64,000 nucleotides of DNA, taken from the NCBI GenBank assembly GCA_013178095.1, contig JABLXK010000002.1:62001-126000 (forward strand). The letters are read 5' to 3'. Numbering within the stretch: the first letter of the stretch is position 1; each line of letters opens with the position of its first letter. The translations under genes were made by a program, and so were the position numbers. The notes beneath the pieces were generated by a model that saw only the letters and a program-made list of their open reading frames with translations, was not told the DNA's origin and ran no database searches. Shown here in pieces: positions 43,931 through 53,863 of this stretch. Origin of the DNA: Anaerolineae bacterium (GTDB lineage: Bacteria; Chloroflexota; Anaerolineae; Anaerolineales; Anaerolineaceae).

Positions 43931-44947
43931 TTAACACTCTTCTACTTTCCCGCGCAAATTTTCCAAACGGGCTTTTGCCAGTTCCGGCAGGGCATAAAGA
44001 AGATAATCAGCACCGCTCCCTTCGACTTTAATGCTGGCAGCAATGTTACCCATCAAAGCAGACCATAACGGATCAAAGGATTGACTGTAACCGGCCAGAA
44101 ACGCTCCGCCAAATACATCGCTGGCGCCGATGGTGTCAATTATCCTGGTTGGATAGGCCGGTATGTGATATTTTTTTTGTGCCGCAGAGACATATAAAAA
44201 TTGGCCGTCAGCACCGGCTGTCACCGCCACGAACTCGACGCCAAAGCTGGCAATGGTTTGCGCCATTTCCCAGATATCTTTACTGCGGCCCAGGAATAAT
44301 TTTTCCAATCGATTGCGGGTGGTAATGACGGCTGTCGATCCACGCAATAAAGCCGGTAAATCATACCAGAATGATGGATGCATGTATCCTGTTCCCGGAT
44401 TAATGAATACAGTACTATTCGTAGTAGAACGCAAAACCGGGGGCAGCAAGCTGTGGGTAAAAAAATCCATTGGACAGAAATAAGAGAAGCGGCATTCAAG
44501 GAACTCAACCGGTAAATCATTCGGCCGCATGGATAGCGCTGACGCCGTTTTTCGGTTATCCAGTTGCTCCGCTTTGGGAGAATATCCCAAAAGTGATTTG
44601 GGAAAAGGCAATCCTAAATCCCCGAAGTATTTTTGGGGGTTGTCAGTGCGATAATCATCTTCGTTCGTGAATGCATAAAACTCACGCAAGTCAATTTCGT
44701 GGGGGAGGCGTTTGATCCCAGAGACATCAAATGCATTTACCGCAATTTGAGCCAGCCAGTTTTCAGGAAAATTCATGCCGACTTTGGAAGACAGGCCCGC
44801 TCCCTGCCGCCATAAATTAAAACCATAAGCCGTATAAAGAAGGTTCCCTCCGCAACGGTCCAGTGACAACTCGCGGCGGTTATTGATGATCGTCTCTTGC
44901 GCCAACTTTCCAACGATCAGTGTATTGACCGGAAATCCATTATTCAT
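43931..44947 (-). CDS. PfkB-family carbohydrate/nucleoside kinase
   Basis: 338 residues of the ribokinase-like fold. The C-terminal signature reads DTIGASDVFGGAFLAGY, a variant of DTxGAGDxF in which the second Gly is Ser while the catalytic Asp is kept. N-terminal GGNLLYTAYGFNLWRQGAG corresponds to the substrate-binding GGN block. The substrate (a sugar, nucleoside or other alcohol) cannot be predicted. It is the last larger gene of the minus-strand run that begins with rfbB, but 48 bases separate it from its neighbour, so co-transcription is uncertain. Confidence 0.8.
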   Translation of the reverse strand: MNNGFPVNTLIVGKLAQETIINNRRELSLDRCGGNLLYTAYGFNLWRQGAGLSSKVGMNFPENWLAQIAVNAFDVSGIKRLPHEIDLREFYAFTNEDDYRTDNPQKYFGDLGLPFPKSLLGYSPKAEQLDNRKTASALSMRPNDLPVEFLECRFSYFCPMDFFTHSLLPPVLRSTTNSTVFINPGTGYMHPSFWYDLPALLRGSTAVITTRNRLEKLFLGRSKDIWEMAQTIASFGVEFVAVTAGADGQFLYVSAAQKKYHIPAYPTRIIDTIGASDVFGGAFLAGYSQSFDPLWSALMGNIAASIKVEGSGADYLLYALPELAKARLENLRGKVEEC

Positions 44948-44995
44948 TTAAAACTGAAAAAAATTAACGAAAATATTTATAAATACCGCAGCCAG

Positions 44996-45196
44996 CTATC
45001 TACCTTTTTCAATCAAAGACCAAAGCAGAGATATCACACCTAATGCGGTTTTCGAAACCTTTTTACCGGTAATCCCGATTCTTTTGCCTTCGAATTCAGC
45101 GGATTTATCCAGTAGATAGGCGGCAGTCACGCCAATTGCTGCCCCAATCAACCCCCCGGCTATATAGATTTGAATTTTGCTGTTTTTTTCGTTCAT
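44996..45196 (-). CDS. Small membrane-anchored protein, unknown function
   Basis: 66 residues with one clear membrane helix (IYIAGGLIGAAIGVTAAYLL, about 10-29) containing small-residue spacing, followed by a basic amphipathic C-terminus (GITGKKVSKTALGVISLLW). Comparable in build to the YtxH protein at 43633 but without its tail. I do not recognise a family. AAAACAAAATG context offers no strong ribosome binding site; TTGAGAAAAC is nearest. Coding status is supported by position between genes of the same strand and the plausible protein composition. Confidence 0.6.
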   Translation of the reverse strand: MNEKNSKIQIYIAGGLIGAAIGVTAAYLLDKSAEFEGKRIGITGKKVSKTALGVISLLWSLIEKGR

Positions 45197-45212
45197 TTTG
45201 TTTTCTCAAGGA

Positions 45213-45629
45213 TCAATCTTTTCTTTTTATGCCCAAGATCGAAGAATAGACTTCTGCTTCGATCGCAGCTTTTTGAGCGTGCTTGAACCCGGTTAGGATC
45301 CATCCAGTCAAGCGGGCAACCAATATGTTCGCTTTTTCCAGGTTTTCATGCGCTACCTGCGCAATTTTGTGGATACCGAATATGCCAAGCAAACCGAATA
45401 AAAAAATGATGAGCACTATGAGGGACAACAGCAATACGATCCAGATGGCTGCGATATCCGCCCAAACGCGTAAATCTGTTGCTCCCGATTGACCGCCTCT
45501 TATTAGGAGATACAGGAATAGCCCGATAACCGCGAATGTTGCTGCCATCGGTAAATAAATCTGCCAAAGAATTTGTTTGCGATGGCGCTGCACTGGAATG
45601 GTAGCCGGAGTATCGTTTTCTACAGCCAT
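45213..45629 (-). CDS. Small two-helix membrane protein, unknown function
   Basis: 138 residues. Two membrane helices (about 24-46 and 58-84) separated by a short loop, then a C-terminal cytoplasmic helix rich in Ala, Lys and His (AQVAHENLEKANILVARLTG). No catalytic motif is seen and I do not recognise the family. It starts 28 bases after rffA and ends 16 bases before the next small protein, so these two small genes and rffA probably share a transcript. Confidence 0.65.
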   Translation of the reverse strand: MAVENDTPATIPVQRHRKQILWQIYLPMAATFAVIGLFLYLLIRGGQSGATDLRVWADIAAIWIVLLLSLIVLIIFLFGLLGIFGIHKIAQVAHENLEKANILVARLTGWILTGFKHAQKAAIEAEVYSSILGIKRKD

Positions 45630-45657
45630 ACGCTCATTCTAACATATGAAAAGAAAA

Positions 45658-46785
45658 TCAAACTTTGAAATCCAACACAGCCTGTATTACCCTGGATTGT
45701 TCATCGTCGCTGAGGCTGTTGTAGAATGGCAGGCGCACCAAACGGTCGCTATAGGTCTCAGTGTTGGGCAAATCGCCGGCCTGATAACCGTAGATGCGGC
45801 CCATATCGGCAGTGTGCAGAGGTACATAGTGGAAGACGGATAGAATATCCCGCGATTTCAAGAATTGAATGAACGCACCGCGTGTATCCAGATCGGGCAT
45901 GAGCATATAGAACATGTGATAACTCTGCTCGCAATAATCGGGAATAAAAGGTAAACACACATCGTTTTCGTCCGCCCAGCCTTGCAGGTGTTTCTGATAA
46001 GTTTCCCAAACCTGCTTACGTTTGTTCTGGATGAAGTCGGCTTCTTCGAAATGTGAGAATAAAACACCGGCCAGGATCTCGGACGGCAGGTAGCTGGATC
46101 CGACATCCACCCAGGTGTATTTATCGATTTGCCCGCGGAAGAAACGGCTGCGGTTGGTGCCTTTTTCACGAATGATCTCCGCCCGTTCGGCGTATGACGG
46201 ATCATTGATCAACAACGCGCCGCCTTCACCGCAGGAAAAATTCTTGGTTTCATGAAAACTCTGCGTGGCAATTTGACCAAACGTGCCCAGGTATTGGCCT
46301 TTATATTTTCCAAATAGTCCATGCGCATTGTCTTCCACCACCGGCAGACCATGCTTACGGGCAATGCGCAAAATCTCGTCCATTTCGCAGCCCACACCGG
46401 CATAGTGCATGACAAAAATGGCTTTGGTGCGGGAATTGATGGCGGACTCGATCAATTTTTCATCAATGTTCAGCGTATCCGGGCGGATGTCGACAAACCG
46501 GGGGCGGGCGCCGCGCAGCGCAAAAGCATTGACGGTGGAAACAAATGTGAAAGACGGCGTGATGACTTCATCGCCATCTTTAAGGTCCAAAAGCAATGCA
46601 GCCATTTCCAACGCATGCGTGCAATTGGTGGTGAGCAGAGCTTTGGGCACGTTGAAGGTTGACTCAAGAAATTGATTGCATTTTTTCGTAAAGACGCCGT
46701 CCCCGGCGGTGTGGCTGCTCTCGACGGCCTGGCGGATGTAATCAAATTCGTTTTTGGCGATATACGGTTTGTTGAAAGGGATCAT
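45658..46785 (-). CDS. rffA: dTDP-4-amino-4,6-dideoxygalactose transaminase
   Basis: PLP enzyme (DegT/DnrJ/EryC1 family) converting dTDP-4-keto-6-deoxyglucose to dTDP-Fuc4N. 375 residues. Alignment by eye to E. coli WecE/RffA is close throughout: MIPFNKPYIAKNEFDYI, LDLKDGDEVITPSFTFVST, VHYAGV-type HYAGVGCEMD, SFHETKNFSCGEGGA with the PLP lysine, REKGTNRSRFFRGQIDKYTW, FHYVPLH. Its substrate would come from RfbA and RfbB encoded at the head of the same gene run. The ATG overlaps the upstream glycosyltransferase stop (ATGA). Confidence 0.92.
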   Translation of the reverse strand: MIPFNKPYIAKNEFDYIRQAVESSHTAGDGVFTKKCNQFLESTFNVPKALLTTNCTHALEMAALLLDLKDGDEVITPSFTFVSTVNAFALRGARPRFVDIRPDTLNIDEKLIESAINSRTKAIFVMHYAGVGCEMDEILRIARKHGLPVVEDNAHGLFGKYKGQYLGTFGQIATQSFHETKNFSCGEGGALLINDPSYAERAEIIREKGTNRSRFFRGQIDKYTWVDVGSSYLPSEILAGVLFSHFEEADFIQNKRKQVWETYQKHLQGWADENDVCLPFIPDYCEQSYHMFYMLMPDLDTRGAFIQFLKSRDILSVFHYVPLHTADMGRIYGYQAGDLPNTETYSDRLVRLPFYNSLSDDEQSRVIQAVLDFKV

Positions 46786-47723
46786 TCTTTTCCTTTTTTG
46801 TTGACATTATCTTCAGCCAAAACATAAGCCGGATTGTTCATGGAACGGTTAAAAATGCTGCCCAGGTATTCGCCGAATATACCCAGCGCAAATAATTGGG
46901 CGCCGCTGAATATGCTGATGATGGATGCCAGAAAGGGGAATCCGGGGACGCTGCCTTCATGAAAGGAGCGCAAGATAGCATATATAAGGATGAAGATACC
47001 GAAAAGCGTAAGGAGAAAGCCGGTGTAACTGGCAAATTTCAAAGGATAAGTACTAAAACCCGTCAGGGCGATCATACCCAATTTAACCAGTTTTACTAAA
47101 TTGTAATTGGAACGGCCCTGTGCACGCGGTTGTTCAATGACATCGACGGTAGTGAAATTTTCAGTACCCCAGGTCAGCAGCGCGTCAATGATGACATTGG
47201 GGCTGTTGAACGATTCAAATGCACGGCGCAGATCGGTTTTGAACGCGCGAAATGCGCTCATATATTTTATGCGGTTGAGACCGAGGATTTTCGCCAGAAA
47301 ATATTTGGTTGCCTTGGAAGAGAAATTCCGCCAGGGTGAATGGACCAGCTTTTGGGGAATACCGTACACTACGTCAAAGCCCTCGTCCATCTTATCAATG
47401 AGCTTGTAAATTTCTTCCGGAAGATGCTGCAGGTCATCATCCAGCGTAACGGTGACTTCATATTGCGCCGATCGAATACCGCATAAAAGGGCATTATGCT
47501 GACCGTAATTACGCATCAGGTTCAAACCTTTTACAATCGATGGCTGACGGCGCGCCAATTCCCGGATTATCTGCCAACTGCCGTCACGGCTGCCGTCATT
47601 GACCAGGATGATTTCATAACGAGCGCATATTTTTGATAGGGCATCGTCAATACGGTTGATCAATTCGACCAGTGTTTTTTCACTGTTATATACGGGAATG
47701 ACAATGGAGATATTCTTTTTCAT
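46782..47723 (-). CDS. GT2 glycosyltransferase with C-terminal membrane helices (GtrB/ArnC-like)
   Basis: 313 residues from the ATG at 47723 (MKKNISIVIPVYNSEKTLVE); a TTG-started form 8 codons longer would overlap the upstream stop. GT-A domain (about 1-225) with NDGSRDGSW and TLDDDLQHLPEEI (the DxD-like metal site), and two membrane helices (about 230-295), as in enzymes that load a sugar onto polyprenyl phosphate. This would supply the lipid-linked donor for the two GT-C-like proteins encoded just upstream. The sugar moved is not known; Fuc4N or a hexose are both possible. Confidence 0.85.
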   Translation of the reverse strand: MKKNISIVIPVYNSEKTLVELINRIDDALSKICARYEIILVNDGSRDGSWQIIRELARRQPSIVKGLNLMRNYGQHNALLCGIRSAQYEVTVTLDDDLQHLPEEIYKLIDKMDEGFDVVYGIPQKLVHSPWRNFSSKATKYFLAKILGLNRIKYMSAFRAFKTDLRRAFESFNSPNVIIDALLTWGTENFTTVDVIEQPRAQGRSNYNLVKLVKLGMIALTGFSTYPLKFASYTGFLLTLFGIFILIYAILRSFHEGSVPGFPFLASIISIFSGAQLFALGIFGEYLGSIFNRSMNNPAYVLAEDNVNKKGKE

Positions 47724-47737
47724 TGACCGCCTGCCTG

Positions 47738-49774
47738 TCAGGGACAATTGTATCCTTGCATATATTCTACTAGTTTATCGCTGTTGGCGATTTCCGTATC
47801 CTTTGAGAGTCTTTTCAGGGTATTGCATAATCCATCGCGGTAATTGCCTGTTGAACGGACGATCTCGTCTGCGATGTATTCCGTGCGTTCCCAATTTTCC
47901 AAGCGGATATTGCTCTCTAAAAATGGCAGCCATTCGGAGGCAGCGCGCGGGGCAAAACCTTTTTGAATGGCTTCTTCCCCAAGAGAAACCGCTTCTTCGT
48001 AATTTCCGAGCTGGCGTGCCAGGTCGGCTTTTTCGAAATAATAACACCAACCTGTTTCCGGTTGGCTGGAAAAGATTTCTGCCAGCGGTTGATGCACGGG
48101 TTCGGAGCGGATCAGCGACAGGTCAGTCAATTTCAACTCTGCCGTTTGCATTTCTGACAGGTTCGGCAAAGTTATGGAATTGGCATAAACACGATCCATC
48201 ACCTGCAGGCAAGCTGGAGGGTTGTATTTTATGGCTACGATCTGATTAGTGGATCCATTGAATAGAAATGACCGATACCGCTGACGAATCGGCAAATTTT
48301 TGTCGAGCGATGGCAGATGCGTACCGACGCGAACTTCGGAATAATAGAAGACATAATCCAGGTCAGTGCTGTGGTTGTCAGGCGAATAGAGCAAATTAAG
48401 AGGGGCAGTTAATGAATTGTCGCTGTAGTAATTGATGCCGATATCGGAACCCAGAACAGTGGTGCCTTTTTCCAGCTCGGGCATTCTCCAGGAAAACTGC
48501 CAGAATAAGTCCTGCATATTTTCCCAATCGCGTTTGTAGCTCATGCCGTTTTCAAAATGGGCGCCAACCGCCATGCTGATCAAGGTGCAAACCAGGATAT
48601 TCGCGAAGATTTTTGTTTTGTGCTGCAGGGAATACAGCCAGGCGGCCAGCAGCGCGATACCGGGCATGAAAGCCAGGGTCATGCGGTCCCAGGCAAACTC
48701 GATCTCGAATGGCATCTCCAGCACCCATACAATCGAACCGGCCAGAAAAAATAAGACAAAAGCAGTTAGAAACCATTCCGCATGGTATTTTCTCGGGTTG
48801 CCGTCTGGGCTATTTTGATCGGGAGTAAGCATGCCGAGTAGAAACCAGGAAACGAGCAAAGAAACGGCAACCAAAATCCAGAATAAATAAGTGGCGGCGG
48901 TTCCGAAATGGCTGATTTGCGGAAGTTGGAAGGATTTAATCCAAGCACCGATCGTTGCGGTGTAGAAATCTTTCGGAATACGGGATAGCAACGCAGACAG
49001 GGTAGAAGCGGGGCTGGAAGCATAACCTTCCAATAAGTCCGGCTCGTAAGTCGGAAATTGAAAGATCAATACGCGCCATACCATGAATGCGAAAAAAATC
49101 AGCAAGTAAGGCAGCCAGATTTTCAGGACAGCCTTAAGCGTATCCTTGACGGTTGAAAATTTTGGGAATAAGACAAATCCCAACAAAACAGGGCGGATCA
49201 TCTCCAATGTTGCAAAATTTTCAATAGAGAACATGCCGAAAGTCAACAGCCAGGACAGGACGCCCCAATACCAATTAAATTTTTCTTGTTGGGCATTTCT
49301 CAGCATCAACCATACTGAGAGAAGGAAAAAATTCAGGACACTGAAATGATGACAATAAATCAACGCGATGGGCTGTTGATGAAAACCCGGATAAATCGCG
49401 AATATCCCGGAAGCGACTGCCGCCGATTGGGTTTTCTCCGGCCAAACCGTGAGAAAGATCTGATAAAACAGGATCACGCTGGCCAAACGCAAAGCAAACA
49501 CCAGCAGGTGATAGCCCAGGGGATTGTAATGAAACAAAGACGTCGTCAACATAAAAATCCAGGCTGAGTAAGGCCGGTCTGAAGCCAAAAACGCCGGGAA
49601 ACCACCCGCACCGAAAGTTTTATATTGAAACAAAATTGGCAAATCGTCCCAATAAAAGCCCAGTTTCGGAATGAGAATTCCGTAACTTAACCCGCACAGG
49701 AAAAAGAACCAAGCGTAGATTAGAAACGACTGCCTTTTTTCAGTGGAAAAGAAGGATTGTATAGATTTAACCAT
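47738..49774 (-). CDS. GT-C-like membrane protein with C-terminal soluble domain (paralogue A)
   Basis: 678 residues from the ATG at 49774; a TTG 11 codons earlier would overlap the upstream gene. About eleven membrane segments, with the first outward loop reading GFYWDDLPILFQ (Asp pair typical of GT-C catalytic loops), then a soluble domain from about residue 430 to the end containing CYYFEKADLARQLGNYEEAV, which looks like a TPR-type helical hairpin. Clearly paralogous to the neighbouring gene (same WDD loop, same DNSLTA and SWCYYY-type blocks). Probably transfers a sugar from a polyprenyl carrier. Fourteen bases before the GT2 gene. Confidence 0.72.
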   Translation of the reverse strand: MVKSIQSFFSTEKRQSFLIYAWFFFLCGLSYGILIPKLGFYWDDLPILFQYKTFGAGGFPAFLASDRPYSAWIFMLTTSLFHYNPLGYHLLVFALRLASVILFYQIFLTVWPEKTQSAAVASGIFAIYPGFHQQPIALIYCHHFSVLNFFLLSVWLMLRNAQQEKFNWYWGVLSWLLTFGMFSIENFATLEMIRPVLLGFVLFPKFSTVKDTLKAVLKIWLPYLLIFFAFMVWRVLIFQFPTYEPDLLEGYASSPASTLSALLSRIPKDFYTATIGAWIKSFQLPQISHFGTAATYLFWILVAVSLLVSWFLLGMLTPDQNSPDGNPRKYHAEWFLTAFVLFFLAGSIVWVLEMPFEIEFAWDRMTLAFMPGIALLAAWLYSLQHKTKIFANILVCTLISMAVGAHFENGMSYKRDWENMQDLFWQFSWRMPELEKGTTVLGSDIGINYYSDNSLTAPLNLLYSPDNHSTDLDYVFYYSEVRVGTHLPSLDKNLPIRQRYRSFLFNGSTNQIVAIKYNPPACLQVMDRVYANSITLPNLSEMQTAELKLTDLSLIRSEPVHQPLAEIFSSQPETGWCYYFEKADLARQLGNYEEAVSLGEEAIQKGFAPRAASEWLPFLESNIRLENWERTEYIADEIVRSTGNYRDGLCNTLKRLSKDTEIANSDKLVEYMQGYNCP

Positions 49775-49791
49775 TGCGGATAGCCATATAA

Positions 49792-51810
49792 TTAATTCAA
49801 GATGCAACCGATCTCTTTTGAAATTTGTGCCACGGCCTCATTCTTCGCATCCCCGGAGATTTCTTCGTTTAGAATGTTCCATAATTTGCATAACATGGGT
49901 TGGTAAAGTTCAGAAATTTGGGCGGTATCACGGCTGAGTTGAACCGCGCGGTTCCAGTCTCCGGTGCGCGCGTAGGCTTCAATGAATGGGAAACGTTCAG
50001 AAGCGTCATTGGGATGATCGTCCAGGGTGAAAGCAGTTTCCGCCAGGCTGACAATTTCCTGCCACTTTCCTTTACTTGCCGCCAGACTGGCTTTTTGGTA
50101 ATAATAACACCAGGAATTTTCAGAATCACTGGACAGGAAGAAAGCGTCATTCTGCTTGAAATCCTCTTCAATCAGGTCCACGCGTGAGCTGGAAGCGTAA
50201 TCCCGCAGCACGGCTGGAAGCAATGGGTTTTCGCCATCGAGGCGCGGATCGACGATGTGAACACAGCCGGGTGTGTGGACGTAGAAAAGGATCATCCGAT
50301 CGCTGGAACCCTTGAAATTCAATATGCGGTAATTATGGTTGATTTCCGTACCGGGCTCTAATGAAGATAAGCTATAACCCAGACGGGATTCGGTGTAATT
50401 AATCAGGTAAGGCAAATCAGCGTTATCTCCGGGCGCATCGACGTTGAATATCCAGTTGAAGGCGGCTGTAAGCGAATTATCGCTGTAGAAGCGCAGCGGT
50501 AACTTCTCGGCAACGAGCAGCGTGTTATCCTGCAATGACGGGATGCGCCAGGAGAGCTGTTGCATATATTGAGAAAAATAATCCCAATCCGCGCGAAATT
50601 GATTGGCCTGATAAAGCTGGAAAGTCGCTGCAAGAGTGAATATGAGGCTGAACAATACTCGGAACAAAACTTTATTGCTGCCCAATAAAAAAAGCAGCGA
50701 GAAGAGCAAAGCTGAAGAACCCAGCATAAAGGGCAGCAGCACGCGATCGCTGGGAAAATTGATGCTTGGGCTCAAATTGGCAGCCCAAAATGGCAAACCG
50801 GCAGCTAAAAGCGACAAGAGCGAACCGATCACCAGGGGAGTGATCCATTTTTTTTCCGAAGCGCGCGATTGACTCAATTTGCTTGAAATAAAAAACATGC
50901 CAGCAAAGAACAGGATGAAAGCTGCGATGTAGAGTTTACAGAAGATGGTGGAAAAATTGAAATCAAAAAATGGCTTGAATACTTGCCCCCAGACCGGTAA
51001 AGTGCTGGCGTGCAGATTTAAAAACTGACGGGCGATCAGGCTGGCCAGAGCGCGCCACGGACTGCCGGTAATGCTATCCATTTGCTGGAATTTATATAAG
51101 ACTGAAGAAGCGATAAAAACCCGGTAAATGAGGAAGAGTATGAAAGCAGCCAGGTAAGGCAGCCATAAACGCAAGGTTCGCCCCAGTTTCCCTTTCAGAT
51201 TGCCCCCCTGATTTTCATTGAGAATATAAAAGATCATAAACGGACGCAATAATTCCAGCCCGGCTACATATTCCACAGCGGTCATGCATACAATTGATAA
51301 TAAGATCGGCGGGATAAATGCGAACCCCTGAAAACGGCTTGCCCGCACCTGGTTGACAAATAACGCCAGGGAATAGAAATAGAGCGCCAGTACAATGAAT
51401 ACGTGGGTGTAGATAACGGATATCCACTGCTGGCTGAATCCCGGGAAAACCAACACCAGCAAGGTGACGAGCTTCATCTCGTCCTTTTTTTCGGGCCAAA
51501 GAGCGAGCAAGAGCTTAAAGCAGCTCAGCGTAAACAGCCAGCGGGTAAAAACCGCAGCGATTTGCCAGACCCAAGGAGTTTCCCCAAAAATGGACATGGG
51601 CAGACCATAGAAAACTGCCAGCAGAGGCCGATCGAGTGCAATTGCCTGCATGACACCGGAAACACCTGATACGTGTCTGAACCATAAGTAAGGGAAATCA
51701 TCCCAATAGAAACCGAGGAAAGGAATCAATAAACCATATACGGTAAAACTCAACCCCAGAAGTAATAATGGAAACAGATCGTGTTTTCTGATTTTTTCGA
51801 GCATGGTCAT
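49792..51810 (-). CDS. GT-C-like membrane protein with C-terminal soluble domain (paralogue B)
   Basis: 672 residues, same build as the gene that follows: about eleven membrane segments, outward loop LGFYWDDFPYLWFRH near residue 30-44, FYSDNSLTAAFNWIF at the start of the soluble part, then NSWCYYYQKASLAASKGKW in a TPR-like C-terminal stretch. The two differ enough to suggest an old duplication with separate acceptors or linkages. Located 16 bases after rfbA and 17 bases before paralogue A. GT-C assignment is inferred from topology and the Asp pair. Confidence 0.72.
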   Translation of the reverse strand: MTMLEKIRKHDLFPLLLLGLSFTVYGLLIPFLGFYWDDFPYLWFRHVSGVSGVMQAIALDRPLLAVFYGLPMSIFGETPWVWQIAAVFTRWLFTLSCFKLLLALWPEKKDEMKLVTLLVLVFPGFSQQWISVIYTHVFIVLALYFYSLALFVNQVRASRFQGFAFIPPILLSIVCMTAVEYVAGLELLRPFMIFYILNENQGGNLKGKLGRTLRLWLPYLAAFILFLIYRVFIASSVLYKFQQMDSITGSPWRALASLIARQFLNLHASTLPVWGQVFKPFFDFNFSTIFCKLYIAAFILFFAGMFFISSKLSQSRASEKKWITPLVIGSLLSLLAAGLPFWAANLSPSINFPSDRVLLPFMLGSSALLFSLLFLLGSNKVLFRVLFSLIFTLAATFQLYQANQFRADWDYFSQYMQQLSWRIPSLQDNTLLVAEKLPLRFYSDNSLTAAFNWIFNVDAPGDNADLPYLINYTESRLGYSLSSLEPGTEINHNYRILNFKGSSDRMILFYVHTPGCVHIVDPRLDGENPLLPAVLRDYASSSRVDLIEEDFKQNDAFFLSSDSENSWCYYYQKASLAASKGKWQEIVSLAETAFTLDDHPNDASERFPFIEAYARTGDWNRAVQLSRDTAQISELYQPMLCKLWNILNEEISGDAKNEAVAQISKEIGCILN

Positions 51811-51826
51811 TAATGCAGAGCGCGGT

Positions 51827-52696
51827 TTAGCTTTCGTTTGCCAAATCCATTAAGTATTGATTGTATTGATTATTGCTATGATCGCCGGCCAGGCGCAGCA
51901 GTTGGGCTTTATCGATGAATCCCTGGCGATAAGCGATTTCCTCCGGGCAGGAAATCATCAAGCCCTGCCGCTCCTCGACGGTTTGCACAAAAACGGAAGC
52001 CTGCAAGAGCGATTCGTGCGTACCGGCATCCAGCCAGGCGATACCGCGTCCAAGAATACCGACGTGCAACTGGCCTTTGTCGAGATAAATGCGATTTAAA
52101 TCGCTGATCTCCAATTCGCCGCGTCCGGATGGTTTCAGGCTGGCTGCATATTCGCAGACATGCTGATCGTAAAAATAGATGCCGGGCACAGCTAGGTTCG
52201 ATTTTGGTTTTTCCGGTTTTTCTTCAATGCTGATTGCCTTACCGTCTTTATCTACCTCGACGATCCCAAAATTGCGCGGGTTCCTGACCGGGTAAGCGAA
52301 GACAGCTGCGCCTTCTTTTAGTTTGGCTGCGTTCTGCAGCAAACTGATCAAGCCGCGCCCGAAGAAGATATTGTCGCCCAGCGTCATGGCAACCGGTTGG
52401 CCTGCGATAAAGTCCTCTCCCACCAGGAACGCATCCGCCAGGCCGCGTGGATGTTCCTGTGCGGCGTAAGTGAATTTCAAACCCCATTGGCTGCCATCGC
52501 CTAAAACACTTATAAAATTGTTTTGATGTTCGGGAGTGGTAATGATCAGGATTTCCCGGATATTCGCAAACATGAGCATAGACAGCGGGTAATAAATCAT
52601 GGGCTTGTCATAGATTGGCAGCAATTGCTTGCTGACGCCGCTGGTCACCGGATAAAGCCGGGTGCCTTTCCCTCCTGCCAGAATGATCCCTTTCAT
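51827..52696 (-). CDS. rfbA: Glucose-1-phosphate thymidylyltransferase
   Basis: Makes dTDP-glucose, the precursor of dTDP-deoxysugars. 289 residues from the ATG at 52696; longer readings run through the rfbB 3' end. Signatures: [46 protein letters not shown], and [17 protein letters not shown], with [10 protein letters not shown] near the C-terminus. The start overlaps the rfbB stop (ATGA). rfbC and rfbD are not in the window, so the pathway here need not lead to rhamnose; rffA downstream uses the RfbB product directly. Confidence 0.95.
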   Translation of the reverse strand: MKGIILAGGKGTRLYPVTSGVSKQLLPIYDKPMIYYPLSMLMFANIREILIITTPEHQNNFISVLGDGSQWGLKFTYAAQEHPRGLADAFLVGEDFIAGQPVAMTLGDNIFFGRGLISLLQNAAKLKEGAAVFAYPVRNPRNFGIVEVDKDGKAISIEEKPEKPKSNLAVPGIYFYDQHVCEYAASLKPSGRGELEISDLNRIYLDKGQLHVGILGRGIAWLDAGTHESLLQASVFVQTVEERQGLMISCPEEIAYRQGFIDKAQLLRLAGDHSNNQYNQYLMDLANES

Positions 52697-53781
52697 CGCT
52701 TGGCTGCTCCTCTCTGCGAGTAATTTACATTCATCCATGCCTGATAATCGGGTTTTCGCTGGATATTTTCCACCCAATCCGGATGATCCAGGTACCATTT
52801 TACCGTTTTCATCAACCCGCTTTCCAAATTTTCGCGGGGCTGCCAACCGATTTCTTTTTCAATTTTTCGGGTGTCCATGGCATAACGCCGGTCATGGCCG
52901 GGGCGGTCGGGAACGAACTGGATGAGTTGACTGTGAGGTCTAAATGGAGACTCCGGGCAGAGCTCGTCCAGTATAGAGCAAATCTGGCGGACAATATCCA
53001 AATTGGCGGGTTGGTTGTTGCCGCCGATATTATAGGTTTCGCCGATTTTCCCTTTCTCCAAAATTTCCAGAAGAGCCTGACAGTGGTCGAGAACGTAGAG
53101 CCAATCGCGGATCTGCCGGCCGTCGCCATAGATCGGCAGAGGTTTACCGGCGATTGCGTTCAGAATGATTAAGGGAATCAGCTTTTCGGGGAATTGAAAC
53201 GGCCCGTAATTATTGGAGCAATTGGTGATGATGGCGGGAAAATGGTAAGTTTGATAATAAGATCGCACCAGGTGATCGCTGGCTGCCTTGGACGCCGCGT
53301 AAGGAGAATTGGGCGCATAGGGAGTGGTTTCGGAGAAGGGAGGATCGCCTGCATCAAGGGAACCGAAAACCTCATCGGTGGATACATGCAGAAAGCGGAA
53401 AGTGCGTTTTTGCCCAGGTTCCAATTTTTCCCAAAAAACCAAGGCGTTGCGTAAAAGATTGGCAGTGCCGACCACGTTGGTTTCAATGAATTGCATTGGA
53501 TTCTGAATCGAACGATCAACGTGCGATTCTGCCGCAAAATGGACGACTGTATCAAAGGTGTATTTTTGGAATAAACAATTGATTGCCTCAGGGTCACAAA
53601 TATTTCCCTTGATGAAATGATAGCGATCCAGGTTCTGAATATCCTTGAGGTTATCCAGGTTTCCCGAATAGGTCAGGTCGTCCAGGTTGGTTATATGCAA
53701 AGTACTGCGATGGTTCAGGATATGATGGATGAAATTCGACCCGATAAATCCCGCGCCGCCTGTGATGAGGATATTTTTCAT
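52693..53781 (-). CDS. rfbB: dTDP-glucose 4,6-dehydratase
   Basis: Converts dTDP-glucose to dTDP-4-keto-6-deoxyglucose using bound NAD. 362 residues, extended SDR fold: [17 protein letters not shown] (NAD-binding), [23 protein letters not shown] with the Thr-Asp-Glu catalytic triplet, and [12 protein letters not shown] with the catalytic Tyr and Lys. The first gene of the minus-strand sugar cluster. A TATAAT box lies about 30 bases upstream of the ATG on the minus strand (53818-53813), giving a plausible promoter, though no good Shine-Dalgarno precedes the start. Confidence 0.96.
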   Translation of the reverse strand: MKNILITGGAGFIGSNFIHHILNHRSTLHITNLDDLTYSGNLDNLKDIQNLDRYHFIKGNICDPEAINCLFQKYTFDTVVHFAAESHVDRSIQNPMQFIETNVVGTANLLRNALVFWEKLEPGQKRTFRFLHVSTDEVFGSLDAGDPPFSETTPYAPNSPYAASKAASDHLVRSYYQTYHFPAIITNCSNNYGPFQFPEKLIPLIILNAIAGKPLPIYGDGRQIRDWLYVLDHCQALLEILEKGKIGETYNIGGNNQPANLDIVRQICSILDELCPESPFRPHSQLIQFVPDRPGHDRRYAMDTRKIEKEIGWQPRENLESGLMKTVKWYLDHPDWVENIQRKPDYQAWMNVNYSQRGAAKR

Positions 53782-53863
53782 ATCTTTTAAAAAAAATTCC
53801 CGTGTAGTGAAATTATAGCCTAATGAAATTTTCTGAAAAGCATCAAAATTCCTTAAAATATTG

